This document shows positions 14,401 through 25,926 of a DNA stretch of 64,000 nucleotides, one piece after another (the stretch's first letter is position 1; each line of letters starts with the position of its first letter). The stretch spans positions 214,731 to 278,730 of the forward strand of contig VYZB01000214.1 in NCBI GenBank assembly GCA_013397455.1. The letters are read 5' to 3'. Position numbers and translations under genes: made by a program. The notes under the pieces were generated by a model, which was not told where the DNA came from, made no database searches, and worked only from the letters and a program-made list of their open reading frames with translations. This DNA comes from Crotophaga sulcirostris (Eukaryota; Chordata; Aves; Cuculiformes; Crotophagidae).

Positions 14401-15935
14401 AATATTTGAATATTTGTGTTTATAGCTTTTTTGTTTCAATGGCAAACACGCCATCTATCCGTTATTGGGGTTACTGCATTAGTCCTCAGCCAACAGCCCT
14501 CCTGCTGAGCTGAGAGCTGCTCATCTCCATCCAACTCAGATCTACACCAAAACCAACGCCACATCTGGACTAGTGTGCCAACATCTGAACACCAGCAAGG
14601 TGGCAACCACACACAAATACACAAACATTCAAAGTCCTGTTGTGGAACGAAGCCAGGGAGGGGAGAGGATGGGACTCAAGTTCCACAATCACTTATCCCA
14701 AAAAAGGGACAAGGGATGAAATGCTGAGAGGACCAAGCTGCAGTTTAATTAGCCACACCACTGCTTATCAAGTGGCACTTTAGGCAAAGCATACAGCATC
14801 ACTACAGCAGAATTCAGACAGCCCACGTATGGCAACTTAGGCTCACTTTACATCAGGTTTTACCCTGGGCCAAGACATCTCAAGCGTGCTGTGAAGCTGC
14901 CTTCATTCCCTACCATTTCAAAAGAGAAATCTGGTTTCCACCACGGCCTCCCCACTTAAATTCCCTAAACACTGACACCTCCCCTAGTCATTTGGAACAA
15001 ACAACCCTAGATGTGCTATTCCTCAGGCTATTCTGGAAATCTCTGTCCTTGGCTTTGCAGATAAAAGCAGAGGCAATTCTGAATGAAGGAGATGCCAGAC
15101 ACTGCCTATCTACATAGAACTTCCCCCTAGTCAGCCGCCACAAATGCTGGTCTTTCTTCTTCTCAAACTGTCTAATTGATTAGCATAATCAGATTACACC
15201 TAGAGTTATTGTTCCCAAATGGTATTTATCTTGCTATTTAGTATCAGACTTGACAGGCTTGCAAGCTTTCAGTCTGTCCACTCTCCATTCCTACAAGTTC
15301 TTCCTTGGTGTAAAATTCCTCCCTACAGAATCTGGTTTTTGTAATGGCTTAGAGAGAAGACAACACTGACACTATACAAGTATCCTGGAGTTGAAGAGCT
15401 CTGCCAGGGCACAGTAATGCCCAGGAGAGGCAACAGGCAGAGCTGAGGAAGGAACACACCGTTTTCCTTGGTTAAAACAAAAAGGCAATAATTAGGTCAG
15501 CAAGTAACAGTAGTTTCAGAGGAAAAAAACCCACAGAAAGGGAGTTCCTCCTTGTTGAAATGTTTATTATTCAAAACATGCAGTGGGATCTTAAAAGCTG
15601 AGTAAAAAAGTAGTTTGAAAACTGTTAGAGTGAGGCTGGGGAGCCCAGTTCACGCTGGAGTTCACTGTAGGGTAAAGCCAGCACCTGTGATGCACCCCAG
15701 CCTGCAAGGGGAGAATCCTTCACAGTGCAGCCCTTAAATCAGCTGGAACTCAGCCTCTGCTACCAGTTTCTAAAAAACAACAACAGAATCAATTCTTCTG
15801 CAATAGTCTGTTTATAAAACATGTCCTTAAAAGCACATGAAATTCAGACCCAAACACTTTCCCACTCTCTCACTCCAACATCTGTTATACATCCGATACG
15901 GTGCATGAAAACACACTCGATATCCCAGAACTCAC

Positions 15936-16324
15936 CAGAAACTGTGTGCAAATCAGACGCCATCCCCTTGCTCATCAGCTCATACTGGAAGCCTGTAATC
16001 TTCCTGCTAATGTCCTGCTGAGGAGTGGCCTCAATGAACAGGCCCCCCTGATCATAGCCAAAACAATACACCTTACTGGGGCTGCGATCGCCATCTCGGA
16101 CCAAGAGTCTCAGTTCTCCAGTTTTTTCCAAATAAATATTTGCTCCTGCAGAGTCCTTGAAGGGTTTTATGCAAACAGTCAAATGTTTGTAAGAGGCAGG
16201 TGAAGTATTGGGTCGCAGGTTGACTATGAGTGCTCCCGTGGGATACATCCACTCTATTGACCCTTCGGAACAGCGGAGGTAGACCTGTTCGACATCCTTC
16301 TTGTGAGACTCGTGAGTTAAGCCA
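15936..16324 (-). CDS. METRNL: METRNL coding exon 2 (meteorin-like protein), partial gene
   Basis: This exon encodes about 129 residues of meteorin-like, a secreted cytokine-like protein known in mammals for roles in adipose tissue, immunity and neural development. Seen on the minus strand: a pyrimidine-rich acceptor ending CCCCCAG before base 16324, and a GTGAGT donor directly below 15936. The frame enters with one base (completing a split codon) and leaves with one base. Recognisable family stretches include GLTHESHKKDVEQVYLRC, EWMYPTGALIVNLRPNT, GANIYLEKTGELRLLV and GGLFIEATPQQD. Three cysteines are visible (in VYLRC, LTVCI and VYCFG), as expected for a disulfide-bonded extracellular protein. 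The signal peptide belongs to exon 1, which is not visible and probably lies in the gap at 21409-22074. Later exons were not found at lower coordinates, so intron 2 exceeds 15.9 kb here. The paralogue METRN is the alternative, but the sequence matches METRNL better and the neighbour B3GNTL1 supports METRNL. Confidence 0.95.
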
Positions 16325-18971
16325 CTGGGGGAAGAAAGAAAGAGAAAGTTAGATAAATGACAGAGCTGGTAACGTGACTGCATAACCTCAAACCTTCAAA
16401 GACCCACATCAACAAACACAGGAAATCTAGGGCAGCGCTGAATGTCAGCCCATAAAGCTCAGCAGTGGTCAGAAGCGCTTGGCTCTTCCAAGACTGCAAC
16501 CTTAGTATTGCAGGACAATTTTAAATCATCTCCCTCCCCCAAAAAAGCCAAACCACTAGTAATTGACTTCAAAATTAAAAAGGATATAAGCACATGATCA
16601 AAAGCAATTAAATTGCTACAGCCTCAGTTACTGCCCATCAGCTGAGCTGTGGCAAATGACTTGGCGCATACTAAGTGAAACACGTACGCCTGAACTCCCT
16701 TGCTGGTGGCTTAAACCAGCACGTTCTCCAGCCTCACCGATCTGACTCCACCTTTTGCCAAATACTTTGTTCCTCTTCCAAGTCTATATCCCCAATGGAT
16801 CTGAAACTGGGAGGAATGCCAAGCTCACCCTGTGAACTGGAGCAAAGGGATGCTCTGGGTGCCACAGACGCCCCTGCCCCAGCTGGGCAGCTCCAGTCTC
16901 CAAACTGGGAGGCAGGGAGAGAAGACACTACACTCTCCAGTCATAGCTGGGGGAGCACTCAACCATGCCGTTTTCTTTGGTACACAAACCATGTTCCTCC
17001 ACTTCTCCCCAGTATGAGGTTTAACTTTATTTTATCACTTTACTGCCCAGTTCTGTTGGGCTACAAGCAGACACACAGCTAGAAGTCTTTAGCAAAAAAG
17101 AGAACATGAGGTCAGTTACTATTGCTGAGGTACAGGGTCACCAGCAGTCCTGTGTCCTTACCCAGCATAACAGCAAAAAATGAAGACCCCAAAAGCCATT
17201 TTGAGGGCTGGTGATCACAAAGATGGGACAGAAGAGCAACACTGGGTTCCCCAGGCCAACTGCTAGTCAGAGGAGATGAAATTACCACACTTAGACAGGA
17301 TGACTGGAGAATCCTCATGACTTGCTTGCACACAGCCTAAACTGAGGACAGTGCCAAACACCCCTTGTTGCCTCTCACTGCTGCTGGATGAACCCCACAG
17401 GTTCTCTACCCAGAGTGACTCAAAGAACTAGCATGACACCACATGCTGTGGGCACTCCAGTTAAAAGCCGGGGGTAGCCTGGTTTATTGGTTACAGTATT
17501 TGGGCCAACAGGCAAAAATCCTTTGGTCACAGAGCCCATCCTGTTACAAACCTATTATGCACGAAGTGCAAATCACTGCAGCACCAAGCTTGTTTCTCCT
17601 CCTACGCTTGGCATATCTAGTTCCCAAACATCAGCATCTTCTTTTCTGTACTTTTAGAGCACCACCCAAAATAAGACCCTTCAATGCAACTCATGGGTCT
17701 GTTTTGCAGTACTTCAGGGAAGCTTTACAACATTCCCACTCGCAGGCAGATGAACCAAGACAAGGAAAAAAGGTTAAAAAGGATTGTGACTCATCTGAGG
17801 TTACACAGGAAATCTGTGGCAAAGAACAGATCTTAGTGTAGTGCAAGTAATGACATCAAGCTCTGTTTTCTCAACAGAAACCTCCAAATACCCAGTTCCC
17901 CATCCCAAAGATTGCTGAACAGAGTTTAAATTCTAGTCAGCATTTAGAAAGTAACGAGAAGCCGTATGTAAAAGGGGGGAAAAAAAACCCATCTGGTTTG
18001 CATTTGCTGTTGACGTGACTCATTATGGTGAGTGCCAGTGTGACCCACTTGATAGAGTTTACATGAGGAAGCTCAGAAAAAAAAGTCATGTTTAATAACA
18101 ATAGTGACTGCAAACATGCGCTTTGGAATAAACTTGAAAGCCACCTCAAGAACACAGATGAGGAGAAAAGAGAGACAAGTCTTTGACCTTTAACCTTCTG
18201 GCCTCACATTCAGTAGTACTTAGCACATTCAGGAAACTTAACTTGCAATGGGATATTTCAAGTTGACTGTAAATCCACATCTGGTCCACAAAATCAGCTT
18301 TCACCACAGCACACACATGATGCCACTCAACAGAAATCAAAGAAGTCCTTTTATGTGCAAGCAGAGAATAAGTAAAATTAAAATGTGTAAAGCTTATCCC
18401 TCAGCAAACGGGAAAAATCCTACACTCACACATTGCTTACTCCTACTGCAGACATCAAGTAAACTGCAAGGATTTTGCAGGATTTACACTGTCAAATTCC
18501 ACCCTGAAGCCCCGGTGCTCAAAGCGAAGGAACACACCAGGGCAAAACTTTGAACTCGCACGGTGAAACTGCTGTCACAAATGATCCCAGCAACACTGCG
18601 GCCATGAATTGCTGAAGACAGAGCAAAAAGCTTCAACACTATTCATTTTGTTCAAACAAAAACCAGGGTGGACACTGAAATTATCTTCTGAACATCAATT
18701 ATATCCCACAGGCAAGAGTGATGGCATGAGACAGACACATCAAGCACAAGGACCTGCACGCATTAAGCTTTGTAATAAAAGATGACTCAAAAGTCAAGCA
18801 GATTTCAAAATACACGCTCACATTACTTAACAGCAACCACCATCATCCAGTAAAACCTGTTACTTTGCTTTCTGTCCAAAGGACATGTCACCACATTGGG
18901 AGACTAATGCGCGTTTCGCTCTCCCTAGCCAGCCATCAGACACCGTGCCCATACACCAGTGGAGATCCAGG

Positions 18972-19023
18972 AGCTTTTTTTTTTTTTAAGCTCATTTGCT
19001 TTTTTTTTTTAAAGCTCATTTGA
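18972..19023. repeat. Tandem duplication of a T-tract unit
   Basis: Two copies of a unit made of GC, a run of about 12-14 T, AA or AAA, and GCTCATTT lie head to tail. On the minus strand these are A-tracts. It lies in METRNL intron 1. Confidence 0.75.
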
Positions 19024-20774
19024 GTTTTGGTTCTTGTTTTTTTCTAATAAGTATACGGCAAGTAAATAAGGCAGTTGTTTCATGGTTACGGTGAAGGATG
19101 ACCCACCCAACCTCCCTTCAAATCTGTGCTGTTTAAGGGGTCTTACATCTATATCTACTTCCTCACACCAATCCAGAAGGGCATCCTGAATCACAGCATT
19201 TGTCTCCTCACTCTTCCCCTTTTCTGTTCCCAGCCACTCACCCTCTCTGCCCCAAGAGATCCATCCCAGCGTGGGTACATTAAGCTGTTACTCTGCAACA
19301 TGCAACAAGTGTTATTGAAAGGAAAAGGGAGGAATATTCACGCTCTCCACTTGAGCTATTTACTTCAGTTATTCTGTTATAGTGCTCTGAAGAGCCCTGG
19401 AAGCACTCCTGTCCTCCCAGCACCCCTCAGCGAACACGCAGAGCTTTGGCTCCTAATTTGGGGTGTGTAATTAAGGCTGAGACGCTCGAGAACACCGAGA
19501 CTTCCCCAGAGCATCCACAGAGGGCAAGATCCACGGACACCAAGCAGCCACATCAGAGCTGAATCCTTGCTCCTATAGCCAAAACCACCAGACTAGCATG
19601 TTCTCAGCATGGCACTGAAGCACTTTTGCCCAAAGCATTGAGAGGTCATTGCAGTACAAACACCTGAAGTTACAGCAAGAGTAATAACCAGATACACACC
19701 ACAGTGAAGCTTCTGCCCTCCTCTAGATGAAGCATTCCTGGAAGCTCTCTGCCAGGCTAATTATTAAGATGCTGCTATGGTCGACTGAGTGTATTCAAAT
19801 TGCAGGTGTCAAGCTGTGCATTGCACCACCAGATTTCCCTGGAAGCATGAGGGATACCTATAGGAATCCTAGCAAAGCTCTTCATCCTATTCAAAGATAT
19901 AAGCTCTTCACTTCTCCTCAAGCTAATGGGAGAAAACACATTAATATCCTGAATATTTTATTTCTAAGTTTCTTTTTAATATAGACATATATATTTGCTT
20001 TTAATACAGACGTGTATATAAAGGTGAGAAAACACCTTCAGTTTACTGTAGGAGATGATTACACTGTAAAATCTGCCAGCACAAGGCAGCCTAGAACTTC
20101 ACTGTGGGAACAAAGACTGTATTTGGGAATTTAAGTTCATTGTTTTTTCTAACAGTTAAGGTAAAAAACATCCCATGTCTTCAAAACAATATATACCACA
20201 TAAAAAAACCCTTTCTGACCCATCTAGCTATTAGCAACCACTGTTTACTGACACAACAAGTCATCTTTCTTTGCTTTTTAACTCCTAGTCTTTCAGGGCA
20301 AAGCAGATGGTATTGAGCAGTCGCAGGACCCGTTTGCTAGCAGCAAGGCCAACCCCAGCCTGGTTTCCATTATCCCCTCTCAGGTCTCCTGCCCACCTGG
20401 ACTCCAGGACTCTCACAAGTGAAACCACCCAGACTGAATCGTGTATGCAAGAGGGCAGCTCCTCCCTCCCTGCACCCAAGGGTATCCTCAGAGCCATCAC
20501 TGGCAGCTCTGCCTTGGCTCACCAGAACTCCACCAGGCAAGTGAGCCCAAGCTCACATCACACCCCCAAACTCAGTTACATCCCACCTCCCTCCAACATC
20601 ACCCCTTGAGCTGATCCTCGAGGCAAGGCTTACTCCAGCCCTGCTTGGGTGATGTGGGTGCTCCCTACTTGCTCTAAGAAAACAGGATTAAAATAGGAAC
20701 CCAACAAGACAAGATTACAGGGGTTTATCATCTTTCTTTTAAATAACACCCTGTGGGACCACGTGGCAAGGTCC

Positions 20775-20876
20775 AAGTGCCATGGTTTAGATGATGGGTT
20801 GGTGTTGGTGTTGGGTTATAGGCTGGACTCAGTGATCTCAGAGGTCCTTTCCAACCTTGTGATACTGTGACTGTGA
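20775..20876 (+). mobile_element. CR1 LINE, very short 3' end
   Basis: About 100 bases beginning AGTGCCATGGTTTAGATGAT and ending TACTGTGACTGTGA. It lies in METRNL intron 1, about 250-350 bases before the CpG island begins. Confidence 0.88.
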
Positions 20877-21408
20877 AGTGCAGCCAGGGTCCTTCGGGAT
20901 GGAGGCAGGCACAGCCCTGGGGACAGGGGTAAAGCAGAACGATCCCATTCTGGGTGTCCCACAGCAGGAACAGGCTGGGCTCCTGCCAAGCGGACTGCCC
21001 TTCCAGGGGATTCACCGGGAATAACTACACACCAGTTGTCAAGAGTCAAAAAAAGTTCAGAAAAAGAGCTAATACCGAGCATCCACGTGTTGCACCGTAA
21101 CAGACAGACGGGGATGCTGACAGTCAGCCCAGCTGTGTCCCCGCTCCGAACTCGCCCTACCCCAGAGCACACCACAGCCGGGCTGACTTTCCTCTCGCAG
21201 GACGCCAGACCCGAGCAGCGCCTTCCGGCCCGAACGGCCCAGCCCGGCCCCGCGACCCCCGCTCCTCAGCGGGGCCGCTCCTTAACGCGGGGAACCGCGG
21301 GGGCCACAGGCTCGGCCGCACCCGGTAAAGTCGCTGCAAGCGATTCAAGGGGAGAGGGTTCGGGAGGCGAACACCGGGGGCCGGAGCGCGGCCCTGCCCG
21401 GCGGGGGC

Positions 21409-22074
21409 NNNNNNNNNNNNNNNNNNNNNNNNNNNNNNNNNNNNNNNNNNNNNNNNNNNNNNNNNNNNNNNNNNNNNNNNNNNNNNNNNNNNNNNNNNNN
21501 NNNNNNNNNNNNNNNNNNNNNNNNNNNNNNNNNNNNNNNNNNNNNNNNNNNNNNNNNNNNNNNNNNNNNNNNNNNNNNNNNNNNNNNNNNNNNNNNNNNN
21601 NNNNNNNNNNNNNNNNNNNNNNNNNNNNNNNNNNNNNNNNNNNNNNNNNNNNNNNNNNNNNNNNNNNNNNNNNNNNNNNNNNNNNNNNNNNNNNNNNNNN
21701 NNNNNNNNNNNNNNNNNNNNNNNNNNNNNNNNNNNNNNNNNNNNNNNNNNNNNNNNNNNNNNNNNNNNNNNNNNNNNNNNNNNNNNNNNNNNNNNNNNNN
21801 NNNNNNNNNNNNNNNNNNNNNNNNNNNNNNNNNNNNNNNNNNNNNNNNNNNNNNNNNNNNNNNNNNNNNNNNNNNNNNNNNNNNNNNNNNNNNNNNNNNN
21901 NNNNNNNNNNNNNNNNNNNNNNNNNNNNNNNNNNNNNNNNNNNNNNNNNNNNNNNNNNNNNNNNNNNNNNNNNNNNNNNNNNNNNNNNNNNNNNNNNNNN
22001 NNNNNNNNNNNNNNNNNNNNNNNNNNNNNNNNNNNNNNNNNNNNNNNNNNNNNNNNNNNNNNNNNNNNNNNNNN
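21409..22074. other. Assembly gap of 666 N bases
   Basis: All bases are N. The gap is centred in a GC-rich CpG island, a common place for short-read dropout in bird genomes. The odd length suggests a size estimate rather than a fixed placeholder. Long frames that cross it are artefacts of reading N as an unknown residue. Confidence 0.99.
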
Positions 22075-22194
22075 CCGCGGGGGCAACGCGTGTCCTGCGG
22101 CCGCGGAACGCGCCGGGCGGCTCCCCCTGCGCTGCGGGACCGGGGCGCTCCGGCAGCGACCGCACTGCTGGGCCCGCAGCGACCCCAGCGTCTG

Positions 22195-22356
22195 TGCCCG
22201 GGCGGTGCCCGCAGTGCCCCAGTGCCTGTGCCCAGACCATGCTCACAGCGACCCCAATGCCCGTGCCCGGGCGGTGCCCGCAGTGCCCCCAGTGCCCGTG
22301 CCCGGGCGGTGCCCGCAGTGCCCGCAGTGCCCATGCCCGGGCGGTGCCCGCAGTGC
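22195..22356. repeat. GC-rich minisatellite, about 35-base period, five units
   Basis: Units starting at about 22195, 22229, 22264, 22299 and 22334 share the core TGCCCGGGCGGTGCCCGCAG. The second unit is the most diverged. Spacing is 34, 35, 35 and 35 bases. Related words just before (around 22150-22190) suggest a further decayed unit. Because 35 is not a multiple of three, the repeat does not encode a periodic peptide. It borders the METRNL CpG island on the promoter-distal side and may have contributed to the nearby assembly gap. Confidence 0.85.
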
Positions 22357-22689
22357 TGGGCCGCTCTGGCCGCCGCGGGGCCGCCCGCACCCGGGCGCAG
22401 CTCCCGAGCGGATGGAGGCGATAACTTTGCTGGAACCTTCCAGTGTCTCCACTCAGGAGGGAGCACCTGGGGCTCCACCGTGTTTGTAAAACTCTGCAGC
22501 ACTTACTGACGGCCCTGGGTCCCTCCCTTCCTCGCTTGCTGTCCCTGCGCATCCCATCGTTGCCTTGAGACACTTCACCTTTTTTTGGCCGAACCCTTCC
22601 GTGAGCGCCAAGGCAACACCTGCCCGCAGGTGGGGGCAGCGCAGGGGGTGCCGCCGCCCCAACACCAACCCCGCCAGGCCAGGAGAAAT

Positions 22690-22700
22690 GGGGGGGGGGG
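22690..22700 (+). repeat. Poly-G run of 11
   Basis: Eleven consecutive G bases follow AAAT and precede AAAG. It is a short homopolymer at the edge of the GC-rich region, followed by further G-runs (about 22705-22720). It could form a G-quadruplex, but this is inference. Confidence 0.8.
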
Positions 22701-23278
22701 AAAGACCTGGGGAGGGGGATGCAGCTGCACACAGTCTGTGCTGGCCAGGCAACACAGATTTCTTTCAAAAAACATGAGAGGAGGGTCAGGACTGGTGTCG
22801 TGCATCCGCGAATCGGAGAGGGGTTAAAACATTTCCAGAGCGTTGGGTTTCTTGGTCTCCTGGTGTTTTTCAAGTGTCTTGTCACGCTGTTACAGGCGCT
22901 GCAAAGATCTTTCTAGGTGAGAGTTCACGGATGAGTATTAAACATTTGCACCCTGTTCACAGTTTGGCGTGTCACCCTCCCTAGTGCCTTTTTAAACACC
23001 TCTGCGAAGTGCCCTGGTGCTGCCTGGGAGGATCCGTGACTAAACCAGGATAATCCAGTTCTGAGCGCTTCCTACCTGCTTCAACACCAAGGATTAAATC
23101 CTTCACAGGTATCCCCTTCCACCTGTGGGCTTAGCTTTCCCTGTCGTTTTTGTTTGGTAAATTACAGGTACTGCTCTGTTGATTATGAAGTATTAACATA
23201 ATTACAGTAATTATGTCAAAATGATGCAATGCATGTAAACATGTCATTAGCGTGCGAGGGCAACACCGGAGCGATGAC

Positions 23279-23532
23279 AACTTCGTCAGGGGAGGTTTAG
23301 GCTTGATGTTAGGAAAAAGTTCTTCCCTGAAAGGGTGATTGGCCATTGGAATGCGCTGCCCAGGGAGGTGGTGGAGTCGCCGACCCTGGAGGTGTTTAAG
23401 GGGAGATTGGCTGAGGCACTCAGTGCCAGGGTTTAGATGATGGGTTGGTGTTGGTGTTGGGTTATAGGTTGGACTCGATGATCTCAGAGGTCTCTTCCAA
23501 CCTGGTTATACTGTGACACTGTGATACTGTGA
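23279..23532 (+). mobile_element. CR1 LINE, 3' fragment
   Basis: Truncated just before CTTCGTCAGGGGAGGTTTAG. It includes the ORF2 end and 3' UTR, with a tail of ACTGTGA-type repeats (three visible). It is intergenic, about 640 bases beyond the METRNL CpG island. Confidence 0.9.
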
Positions 23533-24022
23533 CAACGCGCAATAATGCACAACGCTGCTTCTTGGCCCGGTCGTGTGCCCTGACAGGGGCTTTAGGGCTC
23601 AGTGCCTCGGTTATTTCTTTAGAGGGAGGTTTTGTTAGAATGTTTTGCTTCCTCCTCTCACGCTGGAAAGAAAAGCTTCCAGAGCAAACACGGCGCTGCT
23701 TCAGCCCTTGGCGTGGTTGTGTGTGTGCAGCCCTCTGCACGCCCCCCGCCTCGCTGGAGCTGGAGCTTTGCAAGATTGGAACTCTCTGCATCTGATAAAA
23801 CAAAAAAGTGCCCAGGCAGCCTCTCTCGTTACACTCGGGAACTTTTGAAACTGCCTGGAAAAAAAAAAAGCATTTTTTAGATCCGGAGCAGTCCGTGCTG
23901 TTTTGCAGCGGTTGTTACCACCTCTGGCTTTCTTTCTCCCCCTTTGATCACGGCAAAGGCACCGGCACTGAGTTCTGGGGCCCCAGAAAGGTAACAGTGG
24001 GGTGGGGGCTTCGAGAGTATCC

Positions 24023-24100
24023 CACAGCATCACAGTGTCACAAGGTTGGGAAGGACCTCTGAGATCATCGAGTCCAACCTAGAACCCAACACCGACCCAC
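24023..24100 (-). mobile_element. CR1 LINE, short 3' end, antisense
   Basis: Reverse-complement tail and 3' UTR (CACAGTGTCACAAGGTTGGG, then GACCTCTGAGATCATCGAGT) ending near CACCCAAGCTGG. Only about 80 bases are recognisable. Confidence 0.85.
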
Positions 24101-25620
24101 CCAAGCTGGTGTCTCCCAGACCAGCAGAGCCCAGGGCTGTGGCGGCAGGTGAAGCCCCCCCGGTTCAGGAGGGGGGGCAGGAGGAGGCAGGGAACCTCTG
24201 CAGCGAAGGGGGCTGTTGGGTTCGCTCATTTGCATCTCAATCCCCACAATGCTCTTCCGGCTACTCACAGCTATTCCATAGTAGAGCTCTTGGCTGCGAT
24301 CTGGGAACGCGCTCAAAGGGTGAGGCAGCTTTTGGATGCACTGAGCTGTTTTCTGTTTGAGCTGTGAAAAGCAAACATCTTTTCAAGAGAGAACATTCTG
24401 AACAGTAATTTTTTTGCATTTACAATTCAGAGCAGAACTTTACTGAGATCTGGGAGGAAAATATTGTATGTCGAAAGGAAGCATAAATCCTCTGCAGCAA
24501 AAGCTTCAAGCCGCAAACACAAGCCACGAAATTACCACACTGGCCTGATGGGGCAGGACTGGAGAGACGGGTTCTGGAAACAGCTCCATCCATGCGCTCA
24601 AACACTTGAACCCCAATACAGCTCCACTGCCTTCCTCAAGGATCTACACAGTCACTTCAGACACTTGCGTCCAAATTCACTTCAAATATTTGCTTGTCAC
24701 ATGTACAAACCCAGGCACTTTTTTATTTTAAAAGACAGGGAGAACAGGCAGCTGGGGGAGGAGAACCTGCTCAAGGAGAGGTGACTCATTTGGCTGAGCA
24801 CTCAAATGTGCAGATTTGGAGAAAAAATATTCAAGTGGTGATTAGAGATGGTCTCAAGCCCAATCCTGGATTAATGTTTTCTTCAAAGCATGGTGCATTT
24901 AGATCCTAGGGTATTAGGGACAAAACTCTCCTGCCAAGCTGGGACCCAGGCAGAAGGGCACTTTCAGAAGAAGGATTTGGGGTTAAGAACATCTCGGTGG
25001 CACATGCCAAGCTGGTTTGAACAGCGCGGCAGAGCTGATCTGTGGAAGGGTCTCACTGGGCACTGGCTGTCCCGAAGAGATCGTATCTGGTAGAAGGGCA
25101 AGCCCACCGGCCACTCTCCAGATCCTGTGCTGGTTTCACCATGTGTCCTCCCACCCAGCTGACACCACTCAGCCTGCAGGAGGGGAGTCAGGGGCTGCAG
25201 TCACTGAGCTGATCCCAGGGCCAGAGCAAGGGTGCGCAGCCCAGGAAGCCCAAAACTTCAAAGGAGGAGGGGGAAGGAGCAGGAGGAAAGACAAAGCCAT
25301 TAGATAAACAGCACGGGTGGCAATGCAGGAGGGAGAAAAGAGCGGGCTAGGAATTCAAACAAGACACAATAGAAAATTAATACAGGAGCAATATGAAATA
25401 AATAGAATTTATGAGGTAAATCCAGCAGACAGACTAGGGGGAGCAGAATAACAAAACAGGGAGGTTCTGTGGCTGAACAGGCAATGGGAAATCCTTGGGT
25501 GTGGGGAGGAGGGACCATTTTACTCACTCTTGTGAAGTTAAAATTACTAATGAAAATACCCTCCTCCCTACTGGCACCCTCCTGCTCATTCCTGCTTACT
25601 ACTGTTAGCACCCATATCTG

Positions 25621-25926
25621 TTGGTCTCTTCTCACAGGTGACCAGTGACAGAACTAGAGGGCACGGACTTAAACTTCGTCAGGGGAGGTTTAGACTTGAT
25701 GTTAGGAAAAAGTTCTTCACTGAAAGGGTGATTGGCCACTGGAATGCGCTGCCCGGGGAGGTGGTGGAGTCGCCGACCCTGGATGTGTTTAAGGGAAGAC
25801 TGGATGAGGCACTCAGTGCCATGGTTTAGGTGATGAGTTGGTGTTAGTGTTGGTTTATAGGTTGGACTTGATGATCTCAGAGGTCTCTTCCAACCTGGTG
25901 ATACTGTGATACTGTGATACTGTGAT
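25621..25926 (+). mobile_element. CR1 LINE, 3' fragment with expanded tail
   Basis: Starts at TTGGTCTCTTCTCACAGGTG in ORF2. The frame is open to the stop after ALSAMV. The tail has three clean GATACTGTGAT units, the longest of the copies here together with the one at 32356-33174. Confidence 0.9.

Larger units (their letters stand above)
1..15935 (-). other. METRNL: METRNL intron 2 (partial), non-coding
   Basis: No exon could be supported in this stretch. Later METRNL exons, which in relatives carry the cysteine-rich C-terminal half, were looked for on the minus strand by eye and not found. Apart from the CR1 copies at 1729, 3255, 8377, 9900 and 11348 it holds unique AC-rich sequence on the plus strand and a few A-tracts (for example 2307-2320 and 14041-14052). 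Frames of 60-170 codons here show no domain signature. If an exon has been missed, the intron call would have to be shortened. Confidence 0.7.
16325..21129 (-). other. METRNL: METRNL intron 1, non-coding
   Basis: Between exon 2 and the CpG island. It holds the T-tract duplication near 18972 and the small CR1 at 20775. The rest is unique sequence with no recognised exon on either strand. The extent depends on exon 1 being in the gap. Confidence 0.7.
21130..22640 (-). promoter_or_regulatory. METRNL: CpG island; probable METRNL promoter and exon 1 region
   Basis: Sequence on both sides of the gap at 21409-22074 is strongly GC-rich with many CpG dinucleotides (for example around 21195-21408 and 22075-22400), against AT-rich surroundings. 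It lies upstream of METRNL exon 2 on the minus strand, the expected place for the first exon, which in relatives encodes a signal peptide and ends shortly before GLTHE. No convincing exon 1 or donor is visible in the sequenced flanks, so both are inferred to sit in the gap. The left flank contains no CR1 after 20876. Confidence 0.7.

Noticed and set aside
15844..15935. Extension of the METRNL frame beyond exon 2 to a stop at 15844
   Set aside because: A GTGAGT donor sits at the point where family similarity ends. The extra residues (GEFWDIECVFMH onwards) are intron read-through.
21036..22885. Frames of 300-540 codons on both strands around the first gap
   Set aside because: Most of their length is N read as unknown residues. 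The sequenced ends are GC-rich, proline- and arginine-rich noise without a family signature.
24046..24360. Plus-strand frame of 104 codons beginning in CR1 antisense sequence
   Set aside because: Its start comes from the CR1 3' UTR in reverse and the rest has no recognisable domain.
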